Origin: SKLM01 sp964450435
Lineage (GTDB): Bacteria; Chloroflexota; Anaerolineae; B4-G1
Assembly (NCBI GenBank): GCA_964450435.1
Contig: CAYVCX010000001.1
Coordinates: forward strand, 71,322-135,321
DNA length: 64,000 nucleotides
Direction of reading: 5' to 3'
Position numbers and translations under genes: made by a program. The notes under the pieces were generated by a model that was given only the letters and a program-made list of their open reading frames with translations, was not told the DNA's origin and searched no databases. Within the stretch, counting starts at the first letter, position 1. Each line of letters begins with the position of its first letter. Shown piece after piece: positions 8,793 through 17,668 of the stretch.

Positions 8793-10526
8793 GTAGTTGA
8801 GCATGAAGTAGGGGTAAAGATCCTGCGCGTCGTTCAAAGTATCGGGATCCAGTTGGCGTTCGGGAGGCCAGGCGATAAAGGGGCGCCCCTGTGGGCCACC
8901 CAGACCCCCGTGGGCTGCCACCTGATGCTCGAACGTGACCACCTTACCGTCATCTCGGATCTCGCCCAGTACAATCAGGTCTCCAGCATGCGGGAAATGA
9001 GCCAGATAGTGAACCTGCTCAGTAACGTAAGCTGTGTCTCCGAATCGGGCCAATGGGTCTGGCCCTTCCACCACTCTCGGTTCCTCGCCAATGTGGAGCG
9101 TCCCCCCCTCCGATCCGAGGACGATTGTGCTCTCTCCCGCTCGCCCCACGACGGCTCCGATGCCTGGGCTTTCCGCCAGATCGTCCAATAACTCCGGGTA
9201 GAGAAGGATGAGCTCGACCACGTCGAGTGGTCGGGGACTGACATTGAAGTAAATGTGGGCGAGTGAGCCTGAGGCGGACACGACCACGTCCCTCTGCCGC
9301 TCCAGGTCATAGTCCAACTGGTCGCTTACTTCCACACGTTGATCCACGTAGCGGCGTGCCAGGGCCACAATGGGCCGAAACCGGGGCGAGGCGGTCTGTT
9401 CCAGTGCGCGAAGCTCCTCGCGGAGGTACCGGGTTTTCTTGCTGACAAGCCAGCGGGACGTCGTACGCTCGTCCAGGGACATTCCGTCACCGACCTTGGC
9501 GATGATGTGTTGTCCCAGCGTCGTGCCGCCCTGCCAACTGAAAGGCACTGCTGGCGTGTTCCCATGATCGGAGATGAGGTAGAGGTCGTACTCGCGCTTT
9601 CGGTAGTGATCACGCATACGGTCGATCTGGCGGATGCGCTTGTCCACGCCCCGGAGGACGCGGAGAGCGACCGGATGATCGGGGCCCATCTCGTGGGCCA
9701 CCTCGTCGTAGCTGTTGTAGTTGGCATATATCGCCGGCACACAGCGGTAGATGTCCAACATAACTGCGAACGTCTGCACCTCGGTGAGCAGTGCGTCGCT
9801 GACCGCGTGGAGCAAGGGCGAGAAAACATCGTAAGGCTTGAGGGCACTCGGCTCTGACCGGTGCTGCCCAAGGGGCTCTACCAGAGCGATCAGGCGGCGG
9901 GACAGGCCTCGCAGGTAGTTCGCGACGGCCAGCCAGAAGACCCGCAGCACCCGGAAGGGGCTCAGAAGAAACAGAATGAGCAATCCTACCCCGCGCACGC
10001 CTTCAAAGAAGCGCTGCCGACGGAGTGTACTCAGCGTGAACAGAGCCAGGTCCGCTCCGCCGTCGAACATGCTCACGTAGCATGACCCCTGGCTCAGGAT
10101 CCCGGCCTGCCCGCGGCTGACCCGATCGTACATGGTGTTGACCTGTTCGATACCGTGCGGGGTCATCACGACGCCCCGATCCTTCTCGTACCAGCGGAAC
10201 CCGGGGATGTCGAAGCGATTGCCGAACATCATGCCAGCCTGAACGGCTGGCGTGGAGCTGGGCAGGCCGCAACGCCACGGGGCCACGTCGAGACGCCGGT
10301 CTGCCAGCAGCCGGTCGACGTACGGCATGTGTCCCGCGTCGACGGCCTGTACTAGATGGTCGTGAGACAATCCATCTATCTGGATGAGGATGAACCCGCG
10401 CTGCCCGCCGGGGGAGACGTCGGGCCGACCTAGCCGCCGGGCCATGGCCCCGTACTTGCGGCTGTAGTAAAGGTCGCTGAGTTTGCCGACGACGTCCAGG
10501 ACTCGGCGGGATAGCCAGGTGGCCAC
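8769..10526 (-). CDS. Type I phosphodiesterase / alkaline-phosphatase superfamily protein
   Basis: A 585-residue member of the alkaline phosphatase-like superfamily that hydrolyses or transfers phosphate or sulfate esters through two metal ions. Metal-ligand regions are visible: IQIDGLSHD (about 48-56), the nucleophile region SSTPAVQ (about 90-96), YDEVAHEMGPDH and LISDHGNT. A hydrophobic stretch of about 30 residues near 178-205 interrupts the catalytic domain and could insert into or lie on the membrane. The start appears to be a GTG at 10526, 14 nt after nadE, with no strong ribosome site; the in-frame ATG at 10445 is an alternative. It ends in a terminator hairpin. The substrate is unknown; it follows a glycan operon. 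Confidence 0.8.
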   Translation of the reverse strand: MATWLSRRVLDVVGKLSDLYYSRKYGAMARRLGRPDVSPGGQRGFILIQIDGLSHDHLVQAVDAGHMPYVDRLLADRRLDVAPWRCGLPSSTPAVQAGMMFGNRFDIPGFRWYEKDRGVVMTPHGIEQVNTMYDRVSRGQAGILSQGSCYVSMFDGGADLALFTLSTLRRQRFFEGVRGVGLLILFLLSPFRVLRVFWLAVANYLRGLSRRLIALVEPLGQHRSEPSALKPYDVFSPLLHAVSDALLTEVQTFAVMLDIYRCVPAIYANYNSYDEVAHEMGPDHPVALRVLRGVDKRIRQIDRMRDHYRKREYDLYLISDHGNTPAVPFSWQGGTTLGQHIIAKVGDGMSLDERTTSRWLVSKKTRYLREELRALEQTASPRFRPIVALARRYVDQRVEVSDQLDYDLERQRDVVVSASGSLAHIYFNVSPRPLDVVELILLYPELLDDLAESPGIGAVVGRAGESTIVLGSEGGTLHIGEEPRVVEGPDPLARFGDTAYVTEQVHYLAHFPHAGDLIVLGEIRDDGKVVTFEHQVAAHGGLGGPQGRPFIAWPPERQLDPDTLNDAQDLYPYFMLNYKEASPDR

Positions 10527-10540
10527 GGGCGATGGAAACC

Positions 10541-11269
10541 CTACGACCGTTTGAAGACGGGGGGCATCGTCCGCTTGTGGGCCGAGCTGGCGATCATTCG
10601 CCCCACTCTCTTCAGGGTGGTGGAGGGGATATGGGAGGTCTCGCCGGACGCAATCGCTGCCAGGACCTCGTCGAGCTTCTCATACGTGATGCCTAACTCC
10701 CCTTCATCGGTTTGACCCGGCCAGAGGCCTGCCGACGGGGCCCGTTCGACGACCGTCTGCGGCACTCCGAGGTCGCGGGCGAGTTCCCACACCTCTGTCT
10801 TGTAAACATCGCCCAGGGGAAGCAGGTCCACGCCACCATCTCCGTATTTGGTAAAGTACCCCACCAGGATCTCGGTCTTGTTGCCTGAGCCCAGCACCAG
10901 GTAGCTGTGCATCTGCGCCAGGTAGTAGAGGGCGGTCATGCGCAGGCGCGGTTTGACGTTGGCTTCCGCCAGTCGATGCTCTGTGGGTGGGAGGTCGTCC
11001 GTCATAGCGTCGAACGCATCACTCAGGTTCACCGTCACGCTCGGCAGTTGGAAGACATCTATCACCTGCCGAGCCAGACGGGCGTCGATCGGTTGGGAGT
11101 GGCAGGGGAGGATGGCGGCTAAGACGTTTTCTGGGCCGACGGCCCGGGCGGCCAGCGCGGCCGTGGTGGCGGAATCAACTCCACCGCTCAGGCCAAGGAC
11201 AAAGCCCTCGGCCTCCGCGTCGGCGAGATAGTCTTTGAGCCAATTGGCGATCTGATCCTTAAGGTCCAT
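10541..11269 (-). CDS. nadE: NAD+ synthetase, ammonia-dependent
   Basis: Catalyses the last step of NAD synthesis, ATP-dependent amidation of nicotinic acid adenine dinucleotide. The 242-residue protein is the short ammonia-using form without a nitrilase domain. The PP-loop motif GLSGGVDSATTAA lies near residues 26-38. GSGNKTEILVGYFTKYGDGG and LLPLGDVYKTEV are family signatures for NaAD and magnesium binding. The ATG at 11269 is chosen because AGGAGG (11275-11280) lies just upstream. The upstream in-frame ATG at 11374 coincides with the candidate promoter and gives a non-conserved extension. Confidence 0.93.
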   Translation of the reverse strand: MDLKDQIANWLKDYLADAEAEGFVLGLSGGVDSATTAALAARAVGPENVLAAILPCHSQPIDARLARQVIDVFQLPSVTVNLSDAFDAMTDDLPPTEHRLAEANVKPRLRMTALYYLAQMHSYLVLGSGNKTEILVGYFTKYGDGGVDLLPLGDVYKTEVWELARDLGVPQTVVERAPSAGLWPGQTDEGELGITYEKLDEVLAAIASGETSHIPSTTLKRVGRMIASSAHKRTMPPVFKRS

Positions 11270-11345
11270 CGGAGCCTCCTCGATAGTATGCGAAGTGAAA
11301 GTCTGCTGCAGTGATCCAGGCAGGTCCCGGCACCGCAGTCGGTCA

Positions 11346-11374
11346 ATTGTCGTCAATATGGAATGTTTGGTCAA
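11346..11374 (-). promoter_or_regulatory. Candidate nadE promoter
   Basis: On the minus strand TTGACC (11369-11374), a 17-bp spacer and GACAAT (11346-11351) precede the nadE start by about 75 nt. This would let nadE and the phosphodiesterase gene be transcribed independently of the glycan operon. Confidence 0.4.
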
Positions 11375-11407
11375 ATGAGCCCGCCCCTCGCGGAGCAGTA
11401 GTGGCGA

Positions 11408-13732
11408 TTATGGGCTTACTCGGACCTGCGTCAGGATGATCTGCTCCGCCTGCATCTGCCCCTCCGGACGTGTCACGGGCAGGTGCGCAATGGTCCCCTG
11501 TTCGTGCCTGTACACCGCGATTCGCAGGCCGTAAGGCCCTGCCACGGCATCGGGATAGACGGTCAGGGGGATGGGATCCACCAGGGTCTCCGGCGGGCTC
11601 CAGGTTGTGGTCGGTGCGGCGCCTCCCAGGGGAGGGCTGTCGCGCTGGGCAGCCTTGCGCTGTGCTTCGTCTATCAGCTGTACGGATACGGTGTGGTCTT
11701 CCGCCATACTGCGCAAGGCCTGCCAGTGCAGTGTCACCGTCATTGTCTCGCCGGGTCGCACTGCTTGCTGCGACAGGTCGTAGCCGGTCAAGAGCATCCG
11801 GTCGCCGAAGTTGATGGAGACGGGGATGGGAGGGCTGTCGTCCGGAGCACGGATGTCCACGTGTCCAAAGCGCACGTTGTCACCCACTGGGGCTCCGTCC
11901 GCGGCGACTGCCGGCAAGCGCTCCCCAGTCGGGGCGTGGAAGAGCCCAACCTGGATCTGGGCTTCGTTGGGGGCGTGGGCTGTGTCCGGAAGGGGGATGA
12001 CGTATCGGTCGGCCCAGCGAAAACCAGGCTCCAACCAGGTGGTGGAGAGCAGGCCCAGGCCCGGGAATGTGTCACGCTGAGCCACGACCAGTTCATGCCT
12101 TCCCAGGAGGTGCACGAAGACGGTGTAGTCCCGCTCGGTCGGGTTCAGAGCCTCCCAGTACAGCGTGACGGCGACCTGGCCGCCGGGCTGGGTTGTCATC
12201 GTTTCCAGGTCATGGCCCAGAAGGCGCATCGTGTGGCCAAAACGGATGTCCATCCGGGAAGGTATCGCCTCTACCTGGCTCTCAGTCAAAGCGCTGGGAA
12301 GCTGGTAGACCGGTCGAATCCAGAATACGGGAGCAGCTGCAGAGAGACCGACCAGGTACAGAGCAAACGCCGCTCCGGGCCAGTGCCTCCAGCGCGTCGG
12401 CAGCCAGGCTCTCAGACCCATGGCGAGGAGCATTGACCAGACGGGTAGAGCGGCGAACACCAGCCGACCCTGTGACGACCAGGTAGCCCTGGCCCAGTAG
12501 ATCCAGGGGATGAGCACGCCCAGGCCCCACAAGAGACACAGGACCATAGGACCCGGGGAGGGGCAGAGCGGAGGGGCCGGGGAGCGGAGAGTCCGGCAGG
12601 TCAGGCAGCTTGAGAGCCGACCGGCGAGTGAACGCAGAAGGGTAAGCAGGAGGCCGAGGGCAGCGATGACGAGGATGACGTTGAGCGTTCGATATACCCA
12701 GGGCGACATGGGGACGTTGAGCCCGCCAAAGATACCCCAGTATCCGGCCATGAAGCTGTAGCGCTCCCGCCAGAGCTGGGCAAGATCGGCTGGCACGTCC
12801 CGCTCTCCGAGGATCTCGATGAAGGCATTCAGGCCGGTGAGGTCGCCATAGAGCCGGAGATTGCGCACGTACCACCAACCGGCGATGGCGAGCAGGGGCA
12901 GCAGTGTCGTCAGGCCGCCGATGATGAACTCTTTCCATCCCGCAGCACCGCGACCTTCGTGGTGGCGGGTGCGACGCACGGCCCGGGCGGTGACCACCAG
13001 GGCCGTGAGCACCGTCAAACCCAGCGAACTGGCCTTTGTGAGCGCGGCAAAGCCAAGGACGACACCCAACAACAGGTAACGGCCGGCTGCCCGGCGGAGG
13101 GGCACCTCGCGCTGCCGCAGCAGCTGCACCAGCATCAGCAACGCCAAGCTGCTCAGGGGCACGACCAGGTTGTCGTTGTTGACCGAGCCAGCAATAAACA
13201 CGACCATCGGGGTGAAAGCGTGGATGGCTGTGGCCGCCAGGGCGAGGGACGGGCTCTTTGGCAGAACCTCGCGGACGACCAGGTAGGTCAGGTAGACGCC
13301 TGCCGTGGCCATAAGGACGGATAGAAAGCGAACCGTGTGGACGGCCAGGACCGTGCCCTTCCAGGGGAATGTCTCCCGCTCCTGCTGGTGAACGACAAGA
13401 TTTACGTTGCCGTCGGGAGTGGCGAGTCCGGTGTCGGCGTGGGGGTTGATGTGGCGCACCTGGGGCATATCTGAGGTGTCGATCCAGAAGGTGGTCAGCG
13501 CGCCGAGGATGTAGTAGAGGGGAGGCTGACTTCCCTCCTGACGCCAGGGCCCCACATTTGCCGGATCCTGCACCGGCAGTGACCAGTTATCGGCGACGTA
13601 CTTCACCATAGGGTAGTGCCACACTTCGTCCGAGGCCTCGAAGGGCGGCACGACGAGGCTGTAGGTCGTGCTCAGCAGCGCGAACACGATGAGAATGGCT
13701 AGCAGCAAGGTTCTCTCTGTGCGTTCACTCAT
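11408..13732 (-). CDS. Large multi-pass membrane glycosyltransferase with duplicated C-terminal beta domain
   Basis: A 774-residue integral membrane protein resembling the GT39/ArnT/DUF2142 class that uses polyprenyl-phosphate sugars outside the membrane. After TM1 (about residues 8-27) come the acidic motif EASDEVWHYP and QPPLYY. A series of hydrophobic helices then runs to about residue 470. The C-terminal 300 residues hold two related soluble domains, each opening with an FG(H/D)-M-LLG-DL-type sequence followed by PG-(Q/E)-VTL-W-AL. This is an internal duplication. It overlaps the GT4 gene by 4 bp (ATGA, 13729-13732) and closes the glycan operon, so it probably transfers the finished glycan or single sugars to an acceptor. 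The exact substrate is unknown. Confidence 0.75.
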   Translation of the reverse strand: MSERTERTLLLAILIVFALLSTTYSLVVPPFEASDEVWHYPMVKYVADNWSLPVQDPANVGPWRQEGSQPPLYYILGALTTFWIDTSDMPQVRHINPHADTGLATPDGNVNLVVHQQERETFPWKGTVLAVHTVRFLSVLMATAGVYLTYLVVREVLPKSPSLALAATAIHAFTPMVVFIAGSVNNDNLVVPLSSLALLMLVQLLRQREVPLRRAAGRYLLLGVVLGFAALTKASSLGLTVLTALVVTARAVRRTRHHEGRGAAGWKEFIIGGLTTLLPLLAIAGWWYVRNLRLYGDLTGLNAFIEILGERDVPADLAQLWRERYSFMAGYWGIFGGLNVPMSPWVYRTLNVILVIAALGLLLTLLRSLAGRLSSCLTCRTLRSPAPPLCPSPGPMVLCLLWGLGVLIPWIYWARATWSSQGRLVFAALPVWSMLLAMGLRAWLPTRWRHWPGAAFALYLVGLSAAAPVFWIRPVYQLPSALTESQVEAIPSRMDIRFGHTMRLLGHDLETMTTQPGGQVAVTLYWEALNPTERDYTVFVHLLGRHELVVAQRDTFPGLGLLSTTWLEPGFRWADRYVIPLPDTAHAPNEAQIQVGLFHAPTGERLPAVAADGAPVGDNVRFGHVDIRAPDDSPPIPVSINFGDRMLLTGYDLSQQAVRPGETMTVTLHWQALRSMAEDHTVSVQLIDEAQRKAAQRDSPPLGGAAPTTTWSPPETLVDPIPLTVYPDAVAGPYGLRIAVYRHEQGTIAHLPVTRPEGQMQAEQIILTQVRVSP

Positions 13733-14895
13733 CGGGGCTCTCTGATCAGGGGTTCAAGCACGGCGATGGTCTGGTGGGCGATGTGCTCCCACGAGAATCC
13801 TGCCGCCAGAGTTTTCGCCTCGGCCTCTAGTCGAGCCTGGAGCTCAGGATTGAATGTGAGTCGCTTCACCGCGCGGGCCAGACCGGCCGGGTCCCTGGGT
13901 TCAACCAACAGCATGGTCTCGCCGTCTCTTGCCTGGGGCAGGGGCACACGCGGGTGGGTAGTGACGATAGCCCGTCCGTGGGCCAGGCAGGCCAGCAGCG
14001 ATCCACGGCGGAAGGAGACGCCGTCCCGGTAGGGGAGCACGCAGACGTCGGTAGCGAGGAGAGCAGCCGAGATCTGTTCCGGGCTCGCGTAGCCGGTCCA
14101 GTGGACTCGTTCGGTGAGGCCCAGATCGGCGATGAGGCGCTCCACTTTCTCCGCGTAGGCGCGATTGGTGGGATCCGAGGTGCCGACCCGTCCCCCGACC
14201 TTCAGCAGGTGAGCTGGCAGGTCCCGTTGGACCAGCAGGTGCAACGCGTGGATCAACTCCTCGGCCCCTTTGCTCTGGTTGAGGAAGCCGAAGAACCCCA
14301 GCAGAACATCCTCGGGCCCCACGCCCCAGCGAGCACGCTCGGCATCGCGGTCGTAGGCGGGCGGCGGGGCAGGGGCGATGTTGCTGCCGATAGGAATCAG
14401 ATGGAGCTTGCGCGGTTCGATCTCGTCCTCCAGCCGCAGGTGGTCCTCGCGATTGGTGACGATGACGCGGTCGGCACGTCGGGCCAGCTGGCGTACCATC
14501 CACCAGCGCAGCGGACCGGCCTTGGGGAAGAGGTAGGGCACCTTCAGATCGTGAAACGTCACTGCCACGGGGGGCCGGCCCTGAGGCCGCGGGACCACGT
14601 TGATAGCCGGGTGCATGGTATAGGCGGCAGCCTGGTACTGCACGTTGAGGACGTCCAGAGCGAGGTCGCCTGCCAGGGCCGTTAGCTGCTTCCAGCAGTG
14701 CCATCCCCAGCCATCGACGACGCGGTGCACGGACAAGTGCGGCGGGTGCGGTGTGGGGTGCGTGGATGGGGACCGCGTGGTGATAACGTGCACCTCGTGC
14801 CGGGCGTCGGCTAGGGCACGCCCGAGCTGGGCGGTGAAGTCCCCCACGCCGCCATGGTCGGGCGGGTACTCGCCGGTAATCAAACCGATGCGCAT
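13729..14895 (-). CDS. GT4-family glycosyltransferase
   Basis: A 388-residue GT-B fold glycosyltransferase. It starts MRIGLITGEYPPDHGGVGDF, where the HGG-V loop is typical of the GT4 acceptor domain. The C-terminal donor-binding domain contains FGFLNQSKGAEELI and the region of the E-x7-E motif near CVLPYRDGVSFRRGS. The ATG at 14895 lies 2 nt after the stop of the upstream GT2 gene; the longer open frame reaching 15222 overlaps that gene completely and lacks family similarity. It probably uses a nucleotide sugar, plausibly the GDP-D-rhamnose made by the first genes of the operon, to extend a cytoplasmic lipid-linked glycan. Confidence 0.85.
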   Translation of the reverse strand: MRIGLITGEYPPDHGGVGDFTAQLGRALADARHEVHVITTRSPSTHPTPHPPHLSVHRVVDGWGWHCWKQLTALAGDLALDVLNVQYQAAAYTMHPAINVVPRPQGRPPVAVTFHDLKVPYLFPKAGPLRWWMVRQLARRADRVIVTNREDHLRLEDEIEPRKLHLIPIGSNIAPAPPPAYDRDAERARWGVGPEDVLLGFFGFLNQSKGAEELIHALHLLVQRDLPAHLLKVGGRVGTSDPTNRAYAEKVERLIADLGLTERVHWTGYASPEQISAALLATDVCVLPYRDGVSFRRGSLLACLAHGRAIVTTHPRVPLPQARDGETMLLVEPRDPAGLARAVKRLTFNPELQARLEAEAKTLAAGFSWEHIAHQTIAVLEPLIREPR

Positions 14896-14897
14896 AT

Positions 14898-15899
14898 CTA
14901 GACCCGAAGCTGTGACCGAAGCCCCGACTTCAGCACTTGCCGATACGCAGCGATGCGCTGGGCGCGAAGGGGACGCTTGTGGCCCACGAGCCACTTCGCG
15001 CCTTCCAGGCCAAGCTGCCAGGCGTAGTTCGCCAACAGGAACCAACGCAATGCTGCGGCGCTGAACGCCCCATGATGTTTGCGGAAATAGCGCACCTTGC
15101 TGGTCTGGAAGTGGATGTGACGTGCCACAACCACCTGCTCGCTGCTCTTGCCCATGTGATGGATGATCTGTGCCGTCGGCAGGTAGACGACGCCCCAGCC
15201 AGCGTCCCGCATTCTTCTGCACAAGTCCAACTCCTCAGAGTACATGAAGAAGCCCTCGTCCAGAGGCCCGACCTCGTCGACGGCCTCCTGGCGGGCCAGC
15301 ATCGCAGCGCCTGTGACCCAGTCCACGTCCTGGGCAACGTCGTCGGGCTCGTCCAGGGCATAGTAGCGTTCCAGCAAGCGGTGCGGTGCATGCGGCTCCA
15401 GCCACGTGGATTCGAAGAGGGCGGTCCACAAGGTGGGGAAGCGCCGGCGGGACGACTGAACGGTGCCGTCAGGGTTCAGCAGCTGCGGTCCGACGATTCC
15501 GACATCCGGGTGTGCGTCGGCGAAGGACACCAGTGTCGGCAGGGCAGCGCCGACGACCTCGGTGTCCGGGTTCAGCAGCAGCACGTATCGACCCGTGGCC
15601 ACGGCGATCCCCTGGTTGTTGGCGGCAGGGAAGCCACGGTTGTTCTCGTTGGCGATAAGATGGATGTGAGGGAAGTCCTGGCGCACCATCGCCACGCTGC
15701 CGTCCGTCGATCCATTGTCGACGACGATGGTCTCGAGTTGCACAGCTGTGTCCCGGGGGTCTGACGCGTCGGTCGTGGATCCTCCTCCTCCTCCTCCTCC
15801 TCCTCCAGGTTGTGGTCCTGGACTTCGGATTGATTCAAGACACCTGCGCAGAAGGTCGCGAACGTTCCAGTTGACGATGACAACGGAGAGGTCAACCAT
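14898..15899 (-). CDS. GT2-family (rhamnosyltransferase-like) glycosyltransferase with a polyglycine insert
   Basis: A 333-residue GT-A glycosyltransferase. It opens DLSVVIVNWNVRDLL and has IVVDNGSTDGSVAMV, the metal-binding region LLNPDTEVV, and WVTGAAMLARQEAVDEVG followed by EELDLCRRM. This pattern belongs to the rhamnosyltransferase-like GT2 branch. Between the first helix and IVVDNGS lies a nine-glycine run encoded by a GGA trinucleotide repeat (15781-15806), inserted in a surface loop. It sits 25 nt after the polyprenyl synthase gene and 2 nt before the GT4 gene. The sugar donor is inferred from the operon, not shown by the sequence. Confidence 0.85.
   Translation of the reverse strand: MVDLSVVIVNWNVRDLLRRCLESIRSPGPQPGGGGGGGGGSTTDASDPRDTAVQLETIVVDNGSTDGSVAMVRQDFPHIHLIANENNRGFPAANNQGIAVATGRYVLLLNPDTEVVGAALPTLVSFADAHPDVGIVGPQLLNPDGTVQSSRRRFPTLWTALFESTWLEPHAPHRLLERYYALDEPDDVAQDVDWVTGAAMLARQEAVDEVGPLDEGFFMYSEELDLCRRMRDAGWGVVYLPTAQIIHHMGKSSEQVVVARHIHFQTSKVRYFRKHHGAFSAAALRWFLLANYAWQLGLEGAKWLVGHKRPLRAQRIAAYRQVLKSGLRSQLRV
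15781..15806 (-). repeat. (GGA)8 trinucleotide microsatellite inside the GT2 gene
   Basis: Twenty-six bases of uninterrupted CCT repeat on the plus strand (GGA on the coding strand) encode nine consecutive glycines in the GT2 protein. Changes by whole units keep the frame. Confidence 0.9.
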
Positions 15900-15924
15900 C
15901 GCTCTGAGATGAGGGTGGGCAGGT

Positions 15925-16887
15925 TCAGAAGTGACGGTCTACGGTGAAGTCGGCGAGATCCAGCAAGGCGGTCCTGAAGGGGGTGTCAGGGAATCTCTCC
16001 AGGGCCTCCTTGGCGTCGTCCACGCGCTGCTGTGCCGCGGCCAACGCCCGGTCAATGGCCTGGGATTGTGTCACAGCCCGCACGGCCTTCGCGACTGCGT
16101 CCTCGGAGTGATCGCCTTCCAGTACCCGGCGCACTGCTCGCTGGTCCGAGCTGGACTCGAGAAAGAGCAGCACGGGCAGTGTGGCCAATCCCTGTCGTAT
16201 ATCGCTGCCCACCGGCTTGCCGAGGGACTTCTCGTCTGCCGAGAAGTCCAGTACATCGTCTACGATCTGGAAGGCCGTGCCGACCCGCTCACCGTAGCTG
16301 CGGAGCGCCTTCTCCAGATCACTGGGAGCCCCGGCCAAAATGGCTCCGGACTGGGCAGAAAGGGCGATGAGGCGGCCCGTCTTCGCCTGGATGCGTCGTT
16401 CATAGTCCTCAAGGCTGGTGTCGCCGGGCTTTCCGTCGAACATCTGGCGTATCTCGCCGTTGCAGATGACGACCAACGTTTCGGCGAAGGACTGCGTCAA
16501 CCGGACGCTGCCCGTCTGCGTTACCAGGTACGCGGAGCGGGCGAACAAGTAATCTCCAGTGAGAATGGTGGCGGCCGGTGTCCAATTGACGTTGAGCGTC
16601 TCGACACCCCGGCGTATCAACGAGCCGTCGATCAGGTCGTCGTGGACGAGGGTGGCTGTGTGGAGCATCTCGGTGGCAGCGGCCGCGAAGACCGCCTGGT
16701 CGATATCGGCGTCGCAGAGGTGAGCGGACAAGAGCACCAATGTCGGTCGCAGGCGTTTGCCACCTCCCGCCAGAAGGTGGTCCAGGGCCAGACCGATGAC
16801 ATCGTGCTGCCCGGCTGGGCGCTGCCCGAGCAGGTTCTCCACCTTTGCCAGGTCATCTTCGATCAGATTAGAGAAGGAAAATTCCAT
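15925..16887 (-). CDS. Trans-polyprenyl diphosphate synthase
   Basis: Condenses isopentenyl diphosphate onto allylic diphosphates to make a C25-C50 chain for quinones or lipid carriers. The 320-residue protein has GGGKRLRP (about 38-45), the first aspartate-rich motif LVHDDLIDGS with RRG after it, and the second, QIVDDVLDF. Its length fits heptaprenyl/octaprenyl synthases (IspB type). The ATG at 16887 is 16 nt after the tatD stop; the alternative start at 16932 would overlap tatD and adds a non-conserved leader. Placement inside a surface-glycan operon is suggestive of carrier-lipid supply, although glycan carriers are normally cis-polyprenols, so quinone synthesis remains just as likely. Confidence 0.88.
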   Translation of the reverse strand: MEFSFSNLIEDDLAKVENLLGQRPAGQHDVIGLALDHLLAGGGKRLRPTLVLLSAHLCDADIDQAVFAAAATEMLHTATLVHDDLIDGSLIRRGVETLNVNWTPAATILTGDYLFARSAYLVTQTGSVRLTQSFAETLVVICNGEIRQMFDGKPGDTSLEDYERRIQAKTGRLIALSAQSGAILAGAPSDLEKALRSYGERVGTAFQIVDDVLDFSADEKSLGKPVGSDIRQGLATLPVLLFLESSSDQRAVRRVLEGDHSEDAVAKAVRAVTQSQAIDRALAAAQQRVDDAKEALERFPDTPFRTALLDLADFTVDRHF

Positions 16888-16903
16888 CAACGGGATATCT
16901 CGA

Positions 16904-17665
16904 TCACAAGAGCTCAAATATACGTCGGGCATTGTCGGTCGTTACGTTCGCAATATGCTCCACGGGTTGCTGTCGGGTCTGAGCGACAGCTTCCACGACA
17001 TGCTTCACGTAAGCTGGCTCATTTCTCCCGCCTCTATGGGGTTCGGGCGTCAGGTAGGGGCAGTCCGTCTCCACCAGCAGGTGATCGAGAGGCACCGCTC
17101 GTGCTACCTCGCGGACCCGCTCCGCACTGGAGAAGGTCACGGGACCTGAGAGGCCGATGAGGAAGTGCATATCAGCAGCCTCGCCCAGGTATTCTGGTCC
17201 GGCGGAGTACGTGTGCAGCACCCCGGACCCCTGCCAGCCCTGCAACATTGTGAAGACTTCGTCGCGGGCATCGCGACTGTGGATCACCACCGGAAGCTCC
17301 AATGCCGAAGCCAGAGCCAGTTGATTGCGGAACGCCTGTCGCTGTACGGGTCTTGGCGAGTAATCTCGATAGAAGTCGAGGCCGATCTCTCCAATTGCGA
17401 CCACCTCCGGGTGTTGCGCCAGCGATCGCAGCTCATCGAGCGCATCTTGGTCGGCGCCCTCGGCGTCGTGCGGGTGTATTCCCACGGCGGCGTAGATGAA
17501 GTCGTATGCCTCCGCCAGCGCCACCGAGGCGCGGCTGGACGCCAGGTTGGTGCCTACGTTTACGATAGCAATCACGCCCACCTCTAGCGCTCGCTTGATC
17601 ACAGCGTCCCGGTCAGCGTCGAAGTGGGGGAAGTCCAGGTGGGCGTGAGAGTCGATGAGGTGCAT
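16904..17665 (-). CDS. tatD: TatD-family metal-dependent hydrolase
   Basis: A 253-residue TIM-barrel hydrolase of the TatD/YcfH family, whose members act as 3'-5' DNA/RNA exonucleases or D-aminoacyl-tRNA deacylases. It starts with the metal motif IDSHAHLDFPHFD and carries AIGEIGLDFYRD, PVVIHSRDARDE, GVLHTYSAG and LLVETDCPYLTPEP, the full set of metal-binding signatures. It is 3 nt downstream of the phosphohexomutase gene and 16 nt upstream of the polyprenyl synthase gene, so it is cotranscribed with glycan genes without an obvious functional link. Confidence 0.92.
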   Translation of the reverse strand: MHLIDSHAHLDFPHFDADRDAVIKRALEVGVIAIVNVGTNLASSRASVALAEAYDFIYAAVGIHPHDAEGADQDALDELRSLAQHPEVVAIGEIGLDFYRDYSPRPVQRQAFRNQLALASALELPVVIHSRDARDEVFTMLQGWQGSGVLHTYSAGPEYLGEAADMHFLIGLSGPVTFSSAERVREVARAVPLDHLLVETDCPYLTPEPHRGGRNEPAYVKHVVEAVAQTRQQPVEHIANVTTDNARRIFELL

Positions 17666-17668
17666 GGC

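Noticed and set aside
15781..15806. Phase-variable on/off switch in the GT2 gene
   Set aside because: The repeat unit is three bases, so gain or loss keeps the reading frame; only loop length would vary.
15931..17160. 409-codon plus-strand frame opposite the polyprenyl synthase and tatD genes
   Set aside because: Shadow of two well-conserved minus-strand genes.
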